In this document: piece after piece, positions 51,355 through 62,878 of the stretch
Layout of the letters: the number at the start of each line of letters is the position of its first letter
Position numbering within the stretch: position 1 is the first letter of the stretch
Origin: Pseudomonas sp. p1(2021b)
Lineage (GTDB): Bacteria; Pseudomonadota; Gammaproteobacteria; Pseudomonadales; Pseudomonadaceae
Length of the DNA: 64,000 nt
Assembly (NCBI RefSeq): GCF_020151015.1
Contig: NZ_CP083746.1
Coordinates: 4,556,501 to 4,620,500 of the forward strand
Direction of reading: 5' to 3'
Made by a program: the position numbers and the translations under genes
The notes under the pieces: generated by a model
Databases searched by the model: none
Told to the model about the DNA's origin: nothing
Seen by the model: only the letters and a program-made list of their open reading frames with translations

Positions 51355-51962
51355 ATACCTCGCACTTCGTCGCGGTTCAGCGCCAGCCATTGCAGGCCGA
51401 TGATGGTCGCGGCGTTGCAGATGCGCCCGTCGCGCACGGCCTGCAAGGCATCCTCAAAGGCCCAGACGCGTACACGGATGTCCTCGCCCTCCTCCTCCAG
51501 ACCGTGAAGCCCTCCAGCGCCTTCGCTGCTGCAACGTCCCAGGAACAGGTGCACGTACTCGTCGCTGCCACCGGGGGATGGGAAGTAACGGGTCATCGGC
51601 CACAGCGCGCTGAACGTAAGGCCCGCTTCTTCCTCGGCCTCGCGGTGAGCGACCTCCTCGGGCTGCTCGTCCTTGTCGATCAGCCCGGCGACCATCTCGA
51701 TCAGCCAGGGGTTTTCCACCTTGCCCATGGCTCCGACGCGGAACTGCTCGATCAGCACCACTTCGTCGCGCAACGGGTCGTACGGCAGCACACAGACTGC
51801 GTCGTGGCGCACGAACAGTTCGCGGCTGATCTCACGGCCCAGGCCACCGGCGAACAGTTCGTGGCGCAGGCGCAGCTTGTCGAGCCGGTAGAAGCCCTGG
51901 AAGCAATTGGCCCGTTCGACGATCTCGACCGCCTTGGGTTGCGAATTCAACGTGTCTGACAT
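51345..51962 (-). CDS. nudF: ADP-ribose pyrophosphatase
   Basis: 205 residues. Nudix box GX5EX7REUXEEXGU is fulfilled (GLIDKDEQPEEVAHREAEEE, continuing AGL). The N-terminal extension and the LPYDPLRDEVVLIEQFRVG segment match NudF, which hydrolyses ADP-ribose to AMP and ribose-5-phosphate. First gene of the nudF-yqiB-cpdA unit. Confidence 0.95.
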   Translation of the reverse strand: MSDTLNSQPKAVEIVERANCFQGFYRLDKLRLRHELFAGGLGREISRELFVRHDAVCVLPYDPLRDEVVLIEQFRVGAMGKVENPWLIEMVAGLIDKDEQPEEVAHREAEEEAGLTFSALWPMTRYFPSPGGSDEYVHLFLGRCSSEGAGGLHGLEEEGEDIRVRVWAFEDALQAVRDGRICNAATIIGLQWLALNRDEVRGMWK

Positions 51963-52146
51963 GGAAATCCTCGTTACCTCGTTTACCGCATCGCGCCATC
52001 CTACTCTGCGTGCCGCCGTGTTTCACCCCTTTCCGGCGACCGCTCAGGCAGCCGGGACAGAGCCTCTGTACTCTGTTAGCTTAGTGGCGAACCGACGGCT
52101 TCGCCGACGGTCAAAGGCCGACTCCCTTTGTTCTGCAAGGATCATC

Positions 52147-52893
52147 ATGACGCTTGTCAAACTGACTTCCGTGGCCGTGCTGGCAATGGCCCTGGGCGCC
52201 TGCCAGAGCCTGTTCGAGCCCAACTACCGAGCCCCGCTCGAGGTCAAGCGCGACGCCTGGGAACACGTCAAGCCCGGCTGCAGCGAGAGCGACTGCCCAC
52301 TGGTGAACATCGACACCATCCACTTCCCGGCCCTGCCCAAGCTCGACGCCATCGTCGAAAAACGCCTGTTGCAGCTGACCGAAGACAACCAGCGCAGCAG
52401 CGCGCCCACTTCGTTGCAGGCCTACGAACAGCAGTACCTGGCCAGCGCCGAGAAGCGCAACAGCAGCTACCTGCAAGCCAAGGTACGCGAGCAGCATGAC
52501 GGGCTGGTGATCATCGAGCTGTCCAGCTACCTGGACAGCGGCGGCGCCCACGGCATGCCCGGGCGCGGTTTCATCAACTACTCACGCAAGCTGGACAAGG
52601 TCCTGACCCTGCAGGACATGCTCCTGCCAGGCCAGGAAGACACCTTCTGGAAGACCGTGGAAGAGTCCCACCGCGCCTGGATGATCAGCACCGGCATGGA
52701 CAAGGACCCGGAGTTCGCCAAGACCTGGCCGTTCCGCAAGTCCCCCCATGTGGCCCTGACCTACGGTGCGGTCGTGGTCAAGTACGAGGTCTATGCCATC
52801 GCGCCCTATTCCATGGGCCACATCGAGCTGAAGATTCCCTACCCGCGCCTGAACGGCGTGCTCAGGCCCGAGCTGTTTCCCGGCCGCGGCTGA
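52147..52893 (+). CDS. RsiV/DUF3298-type lipoprotein
   Basis: 248 residues. Lipoprotein signal peptide with lipobox LGAC (Cys near residue 19). The mature part resembles DUF3298/RsiV domains (DGLVIIELSSYLDSGGAHGM, LTLQDMLLPGQ, YAIAPYSMGHIELKIPY). No sigma factor partner is adjacent, so an anti-sigma role is not supported. Preceded by AAGGA. Its end overlaps the convergent cytX end by 32 nt. Confidence 0.8.
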   Translation: MTLVKLTSVAVLAMALGACQSLFEPNYRAPLEVKRDAWEHVKPGCSESDCPLVNIDTIHFPALPKLDAIVEKRLLQLTEDNQRSSAPTSLQAYEQQYLASAEKRNSSYLQAKVREQHDGLVIIELSSYLDSGGAHGMPGRGFINYSRKLDKVLTLQDMLLPGQEDTFWKTVEESHRAWMISTGMDKDPEFAKTWPFRKSPHVALTYGAVVVKYEVYAIAPYSMGHIELKIPYPRLNGVLRPELFPGRG

Positions 52894-54145
52894 GGCTCAG
52901 CAGGCCATGCAGCCCCCCTGCCAGCAGCAGCGCTGGCAGGGTCGCCCCCAGCTCCGGCGCGACATTGGCCATCAGGTGATACGCCGCCACGCCCACCGCC
53001 CAGGCCAGCAGTGCCTGCCAGTGTAGCCCGGCCACCAGCACCGGCAGCTGCCGCCGACGAACGACGAAGTGGTCGACCAGCACCACGCCGAACAGCGGCG
53101 CGAACACCGAGCCGATCAGCAACAGGAAGTTCTGGTATTGGGCCAAGGGCGCCAGCAGCGCGACCAGGGTACACAGCACGCCGATGGCCAGGGCCAGGTG
53201 TTCGACCTTCAAGCGTACCAGCAGGCCGGTGGACACCGCCGCCGAATGGATATCGGCGAAGGCGTTTTCCGATTCGTCCAGCAGGATCAGCAACAGTGGA
53301 ATGCCCAGCCCTGCTCCGGCCAGGGCCAGCAGCAGCGCATTGACTTCACCGCTGGGCGCGAACGCCAGGGTGTAGGCCACACCCAGGCTCATCAGCCAGG
53401 CATTGCCGATGAAAAAGCCCAGTGCCGTGCCGCCGAACACACGGCTGGCGCGCTGGCCGAAACGCGAGTAGTCGGCGATCAGCGGCAACCACGACAGCGG
53501 CATGGCGATGACGATGTCGAAACCGACCGCCAGCGACAGCGAACCATCGCCGGCCCGCTGCCACAGCCCAGCCAGGTCGGCCTTGGCGAACAGGTTCCAG
53601 GTCAGCCACAGGCAGGCGCCAAGCAGCAGCCAGATCCCCCATTTGCGCAGCACTTTGCGCACGAAGGCCAGCGGCCCGCTGACGGCGAGCAAGGTGGCCA
53701 GGGCGCCGAAGCACAGGGTCCAGAGCACCGGGCTGGTCCAGGCGCTGCCTTCGCCGAAGGCACGAGCGCCCAGCAGGCTGGCGGCATCACGCATGACGAT
53801 GATCTCGAACGAGCCCCAGCCGACCAGCTGCAGCAAGTTGAGCAGCGCCGGCAGGCGCGCGCCATGGCGACCCAGGGTCAGGCGCAGGGTGGCCATCGCC
53901 GACAGGCCCGTGTCGCTGCCGATCACCCCGGCGGCGGCCAGCAACAGTACACCGACCGCCGTGCCCAGGACGATGGCCAGGACCGCCCCCGACAGGCCCA
54001 GGCCGGGCGCCAGCAGGGCACCGACCTGCAGGACCATCAGGCCGATGCCGAGGGAGAACCAGAGGGAAAACAGGTCGCGGGCACCGAATTGGCGCTGGCT
54101 GTGGGGGACCGGATGGTCCGGGGAGAAATGGCTGGGTGTGCTCAT
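52862..54145 (-). CDS. cytX: Hydroxymethylpyrimidine/nucleobase transporter CytX (NCS1 family)
   Basis: 427 residues with about 12 membrane segments (for example LFSLWFSLGIGLMVLQVGAL and GALATLLAVSGPLAFV). NCS1-type text includes LPLIADYSRFGQRASRV and FFIGNAWLMSLGVA. Its position just downstream of thiC, plausibly under the same TPP riboswitch, fits uptake of the thiamin pyrimidine precursor, the role proposed for CytX. Substrate is inferred from context. Confidence 0.85.
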   Translation of the reverse strand: MSTPSHFSPDHPVPHSQRQFGARDLFSLWFSLGIGLMVLQVGALLAPGLGLSGAVLAIVLGTAVGVLLLAAAGVIGSDTGLSAMATLRLTLGRHGARLPALLNLLQLVGWGSFEIIVMRDAASLLGARAFGEGSAWTSPVLWTLCFGALATLLAVSGPLAFVRKVLRKWGIWLLLGACLWLTWNLFAKADLAGLWQRAGDGSLSLAVGFDIVIAMPLSWLPLIADYSRFGQRASRVFGGTALGFFIGNAWLMSLGVAYTLAFAPSGEVNALLLALAGAGLGIPLLLILLDESENAFADIHSAAVSTGLLVRLKVEHLALAIGVLCTLVALLAPLAQYQNFLLLIGSVFAPLFGVVLVDHFVVRRRQLPVLVAGLHWQALLAWAVGVAAYHLMANVAPELGATLPALLLAGGLHGLLSLSRGRETARA

Positions 54146-54180
54146 GAAGGCGCTCGCCGGGATGTTATTGATGTTCTTGG

Positions 54181-54198
54181 CGAGGACTTACGTCCTCG
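54181..54198. other. Small perfect hairpin before cytX
   Basis: CGAGGAC / GTCCTCG with a TTAC loop (7-bp stem). It lies in the thiC-cytX gap just upstream of the cytX ATG. No thi box is seen here. Role unknown; it could affect cytX translation or RNA stability. Confidence 0.4.
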
Positions 54199-54200
54199 AA

Positions 54201-54303
54201 TCGCGGCACAAGGCCGCCCCTACAGGGACCGCGCCGGGCGTGAACCTTGCGCTGCCCCTGTAGGAGCGGCCTTGTGCCGCGAAAGGGCCGCGAAGCGGCC
54301 CCT
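54201..54303. repeat. Inverted REP pair between thiC and cytX
   Basis: Units at 54201-54228 and 54257-54303 (gcggcacaaggccgc class, the second with an extra GGGCCGCGAAGCGGCCC hairpin) flank ~28 nt. They lie within the presumed thiC-cytX transcript. Confidence 0.85.
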
Positions 54304-54311
54304 CAACCTGC

Positions 54312-56442
<2,131 letters not shown>

Positions 56443-56454
56443 AAGAACATGCGC

Positions 56455-56484
56455 AGTCTAGACTCAAGTGGCCAGCAAAGCCAA
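56455..56484 (-). promoter_or_regulatory. Candidate promoter of thiC-cytX
   Basis: On the minus strand, -35 TTGGCT (56484-56479) and -10 TAGACT (56460-56455), spacer 18 nt. The predicted start (about 56448) lies just before the first aptamer base, as expected for a riboswitch leader. Confidence 0.55.
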
Positions 56485-56608
56485 GCGGGTAAATGCCAGG
56501 ATGATGAAAGGCACCGGGACGATTGTTGGCCGAGGCACGGGGCACTACACTGGGCCATCGTTCGATACTCAACAGTTCAGTAATTAAATTTCGTACAAGG
56601 ATTGCCCT

Positions 56609-58039
56609 ATGCTGCGCAAACTCTCACTGGCGATTGCCGTGTCTTGTGCGTCCAACGGAGTGGTCTGGGCAGTGGATGTGCCCACGACGGTGAAGACCGA
56701 CCTGATCAGCGTCTACCAGGAAGCGGTCGACAACAACGCCGACCTTGCCGCCGCCCGTGCCGACTATGGCGCTCGCCGCGAAGTGGTGCCCCAGGCCCGT
56801 GCAGGGCTGCTGCCGAACCTGTCGGCCGGCGCCGAGATGATGAACACCCGCACCAAGTTCGATGAACCTTCGGTCACCTCCAACCGCAGCGGCAACTCGT
56901 GGAACGCGACCCTGGCGCAGCCGATCTTCCGCGCCGACCGCTGGTTCCAGCTACAGGCTGCCGAAGCGGTCAACGAGCAGGCCGCCCTGGAGCTTTCCGC
57001 GACCGAACAGAACCTGATCCTGCAAACCGCCGAAAACTATTTCGCGGTGCTGCGTGCCCAGGACAACTTGGCCTCGACCAAGGCCGAGGAAGCCGCCTTC
57101 AAACGCCAGCTGGACCAGTCCAACGAACGCTTCGACGTCGGACTTTCGGACAAGACCGACGTGCTGCAGTCACAGGCCAGCTACGACACCGCCCGGGCCA
57201 ACCGGATCATCGCCGAGCGCCAGGTCCAGGACGCCTTCGAGGCCCTGGTGACCCTGACCAACCGCGAATACGCCTCGCTCCAGGGCGTGGTCCACACCCT
57301 GCCGGTGCAAGTGCCCACGCCCAACGACGCCAAGGCCTGGGTCGAGACTGCGGCACGGCAGAACCTCAACCTGCTGGCCACCAACCATGCCGTCACCGCC
57401 GCCGAGGAGACCCTGCGCCAGCGCAAGGCCGGCCATGCACCGACCCTGGATGCGGTGGCCCGTTACCAGAAGGGCGACAACGACAGCCTGGGCTTCTCCA
57501 ACCCGCAGCCCGGCGTGCGCTACAGCGGCGATGTCGAGCAGACCAGCATCGGCCTGCAGCTGAACATCCCGATCTACAGCGGCGGCCTGACCAGCTCCCA
57601 GGTGCGCGAGGCCTACCAGCGCCTGAGCCAGAGCGAGCAGCAACGTGAAAGCCTGCGTCGCCAGGTGGTGGAAAACACCCGCAACCTGCACCGGGCGGTG
57701 AATACCGACGTGGAGCAGGTGCAGGCACGCAAGCAGTCGATCATCTCCAACCAGAGTGCCCTGGAGGCCACCGAGATCGGCTACCAGGTCGGCACTCGCA
57801 ACATCGTCGATGTGCTCGACGCCCAGCGCCAGCTGTACACCTCGGTGCGCGACTACAACAACAGCCGCTACGACTACATCCTCGACAACCTGCGCCTGAA
57901 ACAGGCCGCTGGTACCCTCAGCCCGCAGGACCTGCAGGACCTGGGGCGCTACCTGAAAGCCGACTACAACCCGGACAAGGACTTCCTGCCGCCGGACCTG
58001 GCCGCGGCGGCGGCCAAGAACTTCGAACGCAGGCCTTGA
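56609..58039 (+). CDS. tolC: TolC-family outer membrane efflux protein
   Basis: 476 residues. Signal peptide (LSLAIAVSCASNGVVWA), then two outer-membrane efflux domains: VKTDLISVYQEAVDNNADLA, LAQPIFRADRWFQLQAAE, and the second-half VGTRNIVDVLDAQRQLY. It forms the trimeric exit duct of efflux pumps or type I secretion. No inner-membrane partner is adjacent, as is common for the genomic tolC. ATG follows AAGGATTG. Confidence 0.93.
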   Translation: MLRKLSLAIAVSCASNGVVWAVDVPTTVKTDLISVYQEAVDNNADLAAARADYGARREVVPQARAGLLPNLSAGAEMMNTRTKFDEPSVTSNRSGNSWNATLAQPIFRADRWFQLQAAEAVNEQAALELSATEQNLILQTAENYFAVLRAQDNLASTKAEEAAFKRQLDQSNERFDVGLSDKTDVLQSQASYDTARANRIIAERQVQDAFEALVTLTNREYASLQGVVHTLPVQVPTPNDAKAWVETAARQNLNLLATNHAVTAAEETLRQRKAGHAPTLDAVARYQKGDNDSLGFSNPQPGVRYSGDVEQTSIGLQLNIPIYSGGLTSSQVREAYQRLSQSEQQRESLRRQVVENTRNLHRAVNTDVEQVQARKQSIISNQSALEATEIGYQVGTRNIVDVLDAQRQLYTSVRDYNNSRYDYILDNLRLKQAAGTLSPQDLQDLGRYLKADYNPDKDFLPPDLAAAAAKNFERRP

Positions 58040-58041
58040 GC

Positions 58042-58054
58042 GGGGGGGGGGGGG
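58042..58054. repeat. Homopolymer of 13 G
   Basis: A run of 13 G starts three bases after the tolC-like stop. It lies in the 97-nt gap before waaA. No gene depends on its length in the reading frames seen here. Confidence 0.9.
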
Positions 58055-58070
58055 CGAGGTGAGCGGTGCT

Positions 58071-58110
58071 GGTGAGATCGAGCGCCGCGCGGGCGGCGCG
58101 CGATCCCACC
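58071..58110. repeat. Long imperfect palindrome between tolC and waaA
   Basis: GGTG-GATCG-GCGCCGC pairs with GCGGCGC-CGATC-CACC around GCGG, with single mismatches between blocks. Its core resembles the palindrome at 38253-38276. It separates the convergent tolC-like and waaA genes. Confidence 0.8.
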
Positions 58111-58136
58111 GGCACAGAATCAGCTCCGACGAACGC

Positions 58137-59405
58137 TCACAACAATTCCCCCAGCCCATCCAACAGCCGCTGCAACGCCCCCTGGTTGGCCAGCATCACC
58201 GCCCTGCCCGCCTCGCCCATGCGCCGGGCATCCTGAGGCAGCTCGACCAACCGACGCACCGCCCCGGCCAGGCCGCTGGCATCGTCCACCTCCTGCAACG
58301 CCCCTGCCTCGCGCAGCATCGCGCTGATTTCCAGGAAGTTGAACACGTGCGGGCCCGTCAGTACCGGTAGCGCCAGTGCCGCCGGCTCCAGCGGGTTGTG
58401 CCCGCCGGTGGGCACCAGGCTGCCGCCCACGAAGGCAATGTCGGCCAGGGCATAGAGGAACAGCAGCTCACCCATGGTATCGCCGAGCAAGACCTGGGTC
58501 TGGGCCTGCACCGGCATGCCGGAAGAACGGCGCACGGTGGCGAACTGTGCGTCACACAAGGCATGCACCGTATCGAACCGCTCGGGATGGCGCGGCACCA
58601 GCACCAATAGCGCATCGCCATGAACCTGTAGCAATTGCCGATGAGCCTCGAGGATCAATTCATCCTCACCCTCGTGGGTACTGGCGGCGATCCACACCGG
58701 GCGCTGCCCGGCGCCCCATTGCTCACGCAGGTCACGCGCGCGAGGCTGCAATTGCGCGTCGACCTCCAGGTCGAACTTGATCGAACCAGTCACCTGCACA
58801 CACTCAGGCCGCGCCCCCAGGCTGCGGAAACGCTGCGCCTCGGTCTCGGTCTGCACTGCGATCAGACTCATCTCGGCCAGCATCGGCCGGGTCAGGCCGG
58901 CGAAACGTGCATAGCCACGGGCCGAGCGCTCGGACAGCCGCGCATTTGCCAGGGCCACAGGAATGCCGCGTTTGGCGCACTGGTGGATATGGTTGGGCCA
59001 CAGCTCGGTCTCCATGATGATGCCCAGCCGCGGCCGGACATGATCGAGAAAGCGTCCCGCCGCCCAGGGCAGGTCATAAGGCAGGTAGCAGTGCTGGATA
59101 CGCGGCTCGTCAGCGAACATCGCACGGATCCGCTCCGAACCGGTGGGCGTCATGCAAGTGAGCGTGATCGGCAGGTCCGGGTAGGCCTTGAGCAGGGCAC
59201 GAATCATCGGCGCGGCAGCGATGCTTTCGCCCACCGACACCGCGTGCACCCAGATGCCGCCCTGGCGCATCGGCGCCAGCTTGCAAGCGAAGCGCTCGGC
59301 GATGCGCTGGCCGTAGGCCGGCGCCTTGCGCGCACGCAGGTACAGGCGCAGCGCAACCAGTGGCAGGCCCAGGTGGAAAAGCAAGGTATAGAGGGTTCTG
59401 TTCAT
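58137..59405 (-). CDS. waaA: 3-deoxy-D-manno-octulosonic acid (Kdo) transferase
   Basis: 422 residues. Membrane-associated GT30 enzyme adding Kdo to lipid A precursor. N-terminal anchor (TLLFHLGLPLVALRLYL), IWVHAVSVGESIAAAP, LGIIMETELWPN, VALANARLSERS, and the GT-B text ASTHEGEDELILEAH and GGSLVPTGGHNPLEPAA. The start at 59405 (MNRTLYTLLFHLG) is conserved; the upstream frame overlaps the neighbouring LysR gene. Confidence 0.96.
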   Translation of the reverse strand: MNRTLYTLLFHLGLPLVALRLYLRARKAPAYGQRIAERFACKLAPMRQGGIWVHAVSVGESIAAAPMIRALLKAYPDLPITLTCMTPTGSERIRAMFADEPRIQHCYLPYDLPWAAGRFLDHVRPRLGIIMETELWPNHIHQCAKRGIPVALANARLSERSARGYARFAGLTRPMLAEMSLIAVQTETEAQRFRSLGARPECVQVTGSIKFDLEVDAQLQPRARDLREQWGAGQRPVWIAASTHEGEDELILEAHRQLLQVHGDALLVLVPRHPERFDTVHALCDAQFATVRRSSGMPVQAQTQVLLGDTMGELLFLYALADIAFVGGSLVPTGGHNPLEPAALALPVLTGPHVFNFLEISAMLREAGALQEVDDASGLAGAVRRLVELPQDARRMGEAGRAVMLANQGALQRLLDGLGELL

Positions 59406-59457
59406 GGCGACGCAGTGTACTAGGAACTGTGCGAAAAGGCCTGTCGGGAACCGGTCC

Positions 59458-60348
59458 TCAGCCAATGGCCCGCAGGTGCACGGCAAAGCGTTCCGCCAAC
59501 CACTGCGCCGCCGGCCCCAGGGGCTGGTCGCGGCGCCAGGCCAGTTCGACGACCAGCGCGGGCGGGCGCCACTCGCTGTCGAGTTCGACCATCTGCGCCT
59601 GGTAGGTCGGGTACTGCACCACATGCCTTGGCAGCCAGGCCCAACCCAGCCCACGCATCAGCAGCTCGGCCATGGCGTAGAAGCTGTCGGCGCGCCACAC
59701 CTGCGGGCTGATCGCTTCACCTCCGGGGTAACCGCTTTGTTGCGGGGTGATCAACAACTGCCGGTGGCGGGCCAACTGCTGGCGAGTCACCTGCCGTTCA
59801 CCCGCCAGCGGATGGTCCACTGCACATACGGTGACCATCTCCACACTGCCCAGGGCACGGCGCTCCAGCGACGCAGGGATGCGCTCGTGATGAAAGAACA
59901 ACCCCAGGTCGGCACGACGCTCCACCAGCTTACGCGCCACATCGCCCTGGGCGCCGCTGGCCACCTGCACTTCCAGGAAGGGGAAGCGTCTGGCCAGCTC
60001 GTCGAGGCTGTCGATCACCGGCTGGTAGGGCATGGCCTCATCCTGGGCCACACGCAGCAAGGCCTCCTGGCCGCGCATCAGGGCCATGGCCCGGCCGTCC
60101 AGGCGCTCGCACTGGCGCAGCAGCTCGCGGGCATCCTCGAGCAGGGCCGCCCCGCTTTCGGTCAGGCGCGGCTGGCGGCCGCTGCTGCGCTCGAACAAGG
60201 TCACGCCCAGATCGGCCTCCAGCAGCGCGATAGCATTGCTGATCGCCGATTGCGCCTTGTGCTGCTCCCTGGCGACAGCGGAAAACGAGCGCAGCTCGGT
60301 GACCCGTAAAAAAGTGCGCAGTTGGTCGAGATCCCAGCGTTGGGCCAT
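59458..60348 (-). CDS. LysR-family transcriptional regulator
   Basis: 296 residues from ATG 60348 (MAQRWDLDQLRTFLRV), preceded by GGAG. N-terminal winged helix-turn-helix (FSAVAREQHKAQSAISNAI) and a LysR substrate-binding domain follow. It is divergent from the SMR gene 88 nt away, so that gene is its likely target. The effector is unknown. Confidence 0.92.
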   Translation of the reverse strand: MAQRWDLDQLRTFLRVTELRSFSAVAREQHKAQSAISNAIALLEADLGVTLFERSSGRQPRLTESGAALLEDARELLRQCERLDGRAMALMRGQEALLRVAQDEAMPYQPVIDSLDELARRFPFLEVQVASGAQGDVARKLVERRADLGLFFHHERIPASLERRALGSVEMVTVCAVDHPLAGERQVTRQQLARHRQLLITPQQSGYPGGEAISPQVWRADSFYAMAELLMRGLGWAWLPRHVVQYPTYQAQMVELDSEWRPPALVVELAWRRDQPLGPAAQWLAERFAVHLRAIG

Positions 60349-60436
60349 GAAACCTATCTCCATAGCAGATAGGTAATGACTTTACCGCATCCGACGAAAG
60401 TCTAGAATGCCCAGCCAGCAACGGAGGACCCCGATC

Positions 60437-60769
60437 ATGAATGCCTACACCTACCTGGCCATTGCCATCTGTGCCGAAGTCATCGCCACCGCCTCCATGA
60501 AGGCAGTCAAAGGCTTGAGCACGCCATTGCCGTTGCTGTTGATGGTCTGCGGCTATGCCGTGGCGTTCTGGATGCTGACGCTGGTGGTGCGCAGCATTCC
60601 GGTAGGTATCGCCTACGCCATCTGGTCGGGCCTGGGCATCGTGCTGATCAGCGTCGCCGCCCTGGTGATCTACGGGCAGAAGCTGGATGTGCCGGCCATG
60701 CTGGGGATGGCCATGATCGTCGGTGGCGTGGTGGTGATCCAGCTGTTCTCCAAGACTGCCGGCCACTGA
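60437..60769 (+). CDS. Small multidrug resistance (SMR/EmrE-type) transporter
   Basis: 110 residues with four membrane helices. The conserved membrane Glu of EmrE (AICAEVIATASMKA) is present, as is GIAYAIWSGLGIVLI in TM3. SMR proteins are proton-coupled antiporters for quaternary ammonium compounds or guanidinium. Drug-type versus guanidinium-type cannot be decided with certainty. Divergent from a LysR regulator. Confidence 0.92.
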   Translation: MNAYTYLAIAICAEVIATASMKAVKGLSTPLPLLLMVCGYAVAFWMLTLVVRSIPVGIAYAIWSGLGIVLISVAALVIYGQKLDVPAMLGMAMIVGGVVVIQLFSKTAGH

Positions 60770-60856
60770 CCCCACTGGCTGTAGCGCCGGCGATGAGGCC
60801 CGCGCGAGCCCACAGCCTGTATACTGGGCAACTGTCCCAGTTCTAGAGGTGCCCGC

Positions 60857-62032
60857 ATGCCATCTGCCATTTCCACTGACGTGCTGATCGTCGGCGCCGG
60901 GGTCGCTGGCCTCTGGCTCAACGCAAGGCTGCGGCGCCTGGGGTATTCGACGGTGCTGGTGGAACGCGCCAGCCTCGGTGGCGAGCAGACCATCAAGTCC
61001 CAGGGCATCATCCATGGCGGCACCAAGTACGCCCTGCATGGGGCCCTGACCGGCGCCTCCGAGGCCATCGCCGATATGCCGCGCCGTTGGCGCGAAGCCT
61101 TGGCCGGCAATGGCGAACTCGACCTTGGCAAGACCCGCCTGCTGTCCGAGGCCCACTACCTGTGGTCCCCAGGCACCCTGGCAGGCAACCTCACCAGCTT
61201 CTTCGCCAGCAAGGCCGTACGTGGAAGGGTCGATCAGGTCAAGGGCGAGCAACTGCCCCCTGCCCTGCAGGACCGCGCCTTCAAGGGCAAGGTCTATCGC
61301 CTCGCCGAACTGGTCATCGACGTGCCGAGCCTGCTCGCCAACCTGGCCGAACTGGCCGGTGACAGCCTGCTGGCTGGCGAACGGGTCGAGCCACTGTGTG
61401 AGGGCGACGAACTGATCGGTTTGCGCGTGGATGGTCGTGAAATACGCGCCCAGCGTATCGTGCTCAGCGCCGGTGCCGGCACCGAAGGCCTGCTCCACGC
61501 GCTGGGGCTGGAGCAGCCGGCCATGCAGCGCCGACCGCTGCACATGGTCATGGCCAAGGGGCCGAACCTCAAGCCACTGTATGCCCATTGCCTCGGCGGC
61601 GGGCCCAAGCCGAGAGTCACCGTCACCACCCACCCGGCCCGCGACGGCCAATGGGTCTGGTACCTCGGTGGAGACCTCGCGGAGGCCGACGGCGTGGCAC
61701 GAGAACCCGCCGCACAGATCGCCGCGGCGCAGAAGGAAATCGCCAGCCTGCTGCCTTGGGTCGACCAGAGTCAGGTGCGCTGGGCCACCTTACGGGTCGA
61801 CCGCGCCGAACCTGCGCAGTCGGGGTTGGTGCGCCCGGACAACGCCTTCCTCACGCAGCAGCGGCGGCTGCTGGTGGGCTGGCCGACCAAGCTGGCCCTG
61901 GCACCCGACTTTGCCGACCGCGTGCTGGCGAGCCTGGAGCACGACGGCATCCGCCCCGCCGCGCAACCTGACCTCGCCGAGCTGCCTCGCCCCGCCCTGG
62001 GCGTTCCTGCCTGGGAGCAACTGCTGCCATGA
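60857..62032 (+). CDS. FAD-dependent oxidoreductase (DAO family)
   Basis: 391 residues. N-terminal FAD-binding GVGVAGLW-like glycine motif (DVLIVGAGVAGLWLNARLRR), then a DAO-type body (VLSAGAGTEGLLHALG). Glycine or D-amino-acid oxidase-like, substrate unknown. It overlaps the aldo/keto reductase by 4 nt (ATGA) and forms a short operon with it. Confidence 0.85.
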   Translation: MPSAISTDVLIVGAGVAGLWLNARLRRLGYSTVLVERASLGGEQTIKSQGIIHGGTKYALHGALTGASEAIADMPRRWREALAGNGELDLGKTRLLSEAHYLWSPGTLAGNLTSFFASKAVRGRVDQVKGEQLPPALQDRAFKGKVYRLAELVIDVPSLLANLAELAGDSLLAGERVEPLCEGDELIGLRVDGREIRAQRIVLSAGAGTEGLLHALGLEQPAMQRRPLHMVMAKGPNLKPLYAHCLGGGPKPRVTVTTHPARDGQWVWYLGGDLAEADGVAREPAAQIAAAQKEIASLLPWVDQSQVRWATLRVDRAEPAQSGLVRPDNAFLTQQRRLLVGWPTKLALAPDFADRVLASLEHDGIRPAAQPDLAELPRPALGVPAWEQLLP

Positions 62033-62841
62033 GCCTGCCGACCCTGCACGACTTCCTGCGTCCCTTGGGCAGCACCGGCCTGAAGGTCTCTCCGCTGGGC
62101 CTGGGCACGGTCAAGCTCGGCCGTGACCAGGGCGTCAAATACCCCAATGGCTTCACCATCCCTGACGATGAGCAAGCGCGCCTGTTGCTGGCCCAGGCCC
62201 GCGAGCTGGGCATCAACCTGATCGACACCGCGCCAGCCTATGGCCGCAGCGAGGAACGCCTGGGCCCGTTGCTGCGCGGCCAGCGTGACCAATGGGTGAT
62301 CGTCAGCAAGGTGGGCGAAGAGTTCGACAATGGCCAGTCGCACTTCGACTTCAGCGCCGCCCATACCCGCCTGTCGGTGGAGCGCAGCCTGCGCCGCCTG
62401 GAAACCGACCGTATCGAGCTGGTGCTGGTGCATTCCGACGGCAACGACGTGCAGATCCTGGAGCAGCAAGGCGTCTACCAGACCCTGGCCGAGCTCAAGC
62501 AGGAAGGCAAGATCCTCGGCTACGGCCTATCCGGCAAGACCGTGGCAGGTGGCCTCAAGGCCCTGGAGCAAGGCGATTGCGCCATGGTCACCTACAACCT
62601 CAACGAGCAGGCGGAGCGCCCGGTACTGGACTACGCTGCCGAACACGGCAAAGCCATCCTGGTGAAGAAGGCCCTGGCCAGCGGGCATATCTGCCTGGCG
62701 CCGGGGGTCGACCCGGTGCAGGCCAGTTTCGAGCTGCTGTTCGCCCACCCCGGGGTGAGCAGTGCTATCGTCGGCACCATCAACCCGTTGCACCTGGCCC
62801 ATAACGTGGCCACCGTCGCCCGAATCCTGGGCCAGCCTTGA
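62029..62841 (+). CDS. Aldo/keto reductase
   Basis: 270 residues, NAD(P)H-dependent reductase with the AKR tetrad context: LIDTAPAYGRSEERLG (Asp, Tyr), VIVSKVGEE (Lys) and LVLVHSDGND (His). Coupled to the oxidoreductase upstream. Substrate unknown. Confidence 0.9.
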   Translation: MSLPTLHDFLRPLGSTGLKVSPLGLGTVKLGRDQGVKYPNGFTIPDDEQARLLLAQARELGINLIDTAPAYGRSEERLGPLLRGQRDQWVIVSKVGEEFDNGQSHFDFSAAHTRLSVERSLRRLETDRIELVLVHSDGNDVQILEQQGVYQTLAELKQEGKILGYGLSGKTVAGGLKALEQGDCAMVTYNLNEQAERPVLDYAAEHGKAILVKKALASGHICLAPGVDPVQASFELLFAHPGVSSAIVGTINPLHLAHNVATVARILGQP

Positions 62842-62878
62842 GTCGCCCTGACGGGCGCCCAACGCAAGGAGGAGCCTC

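Noticed and set aside
54146..54311. Second TPP riboswitch before cytX
   Set aside because: No CTGAGA thi box or ACCTGA-type element; only a REP pair and a short hairpin.
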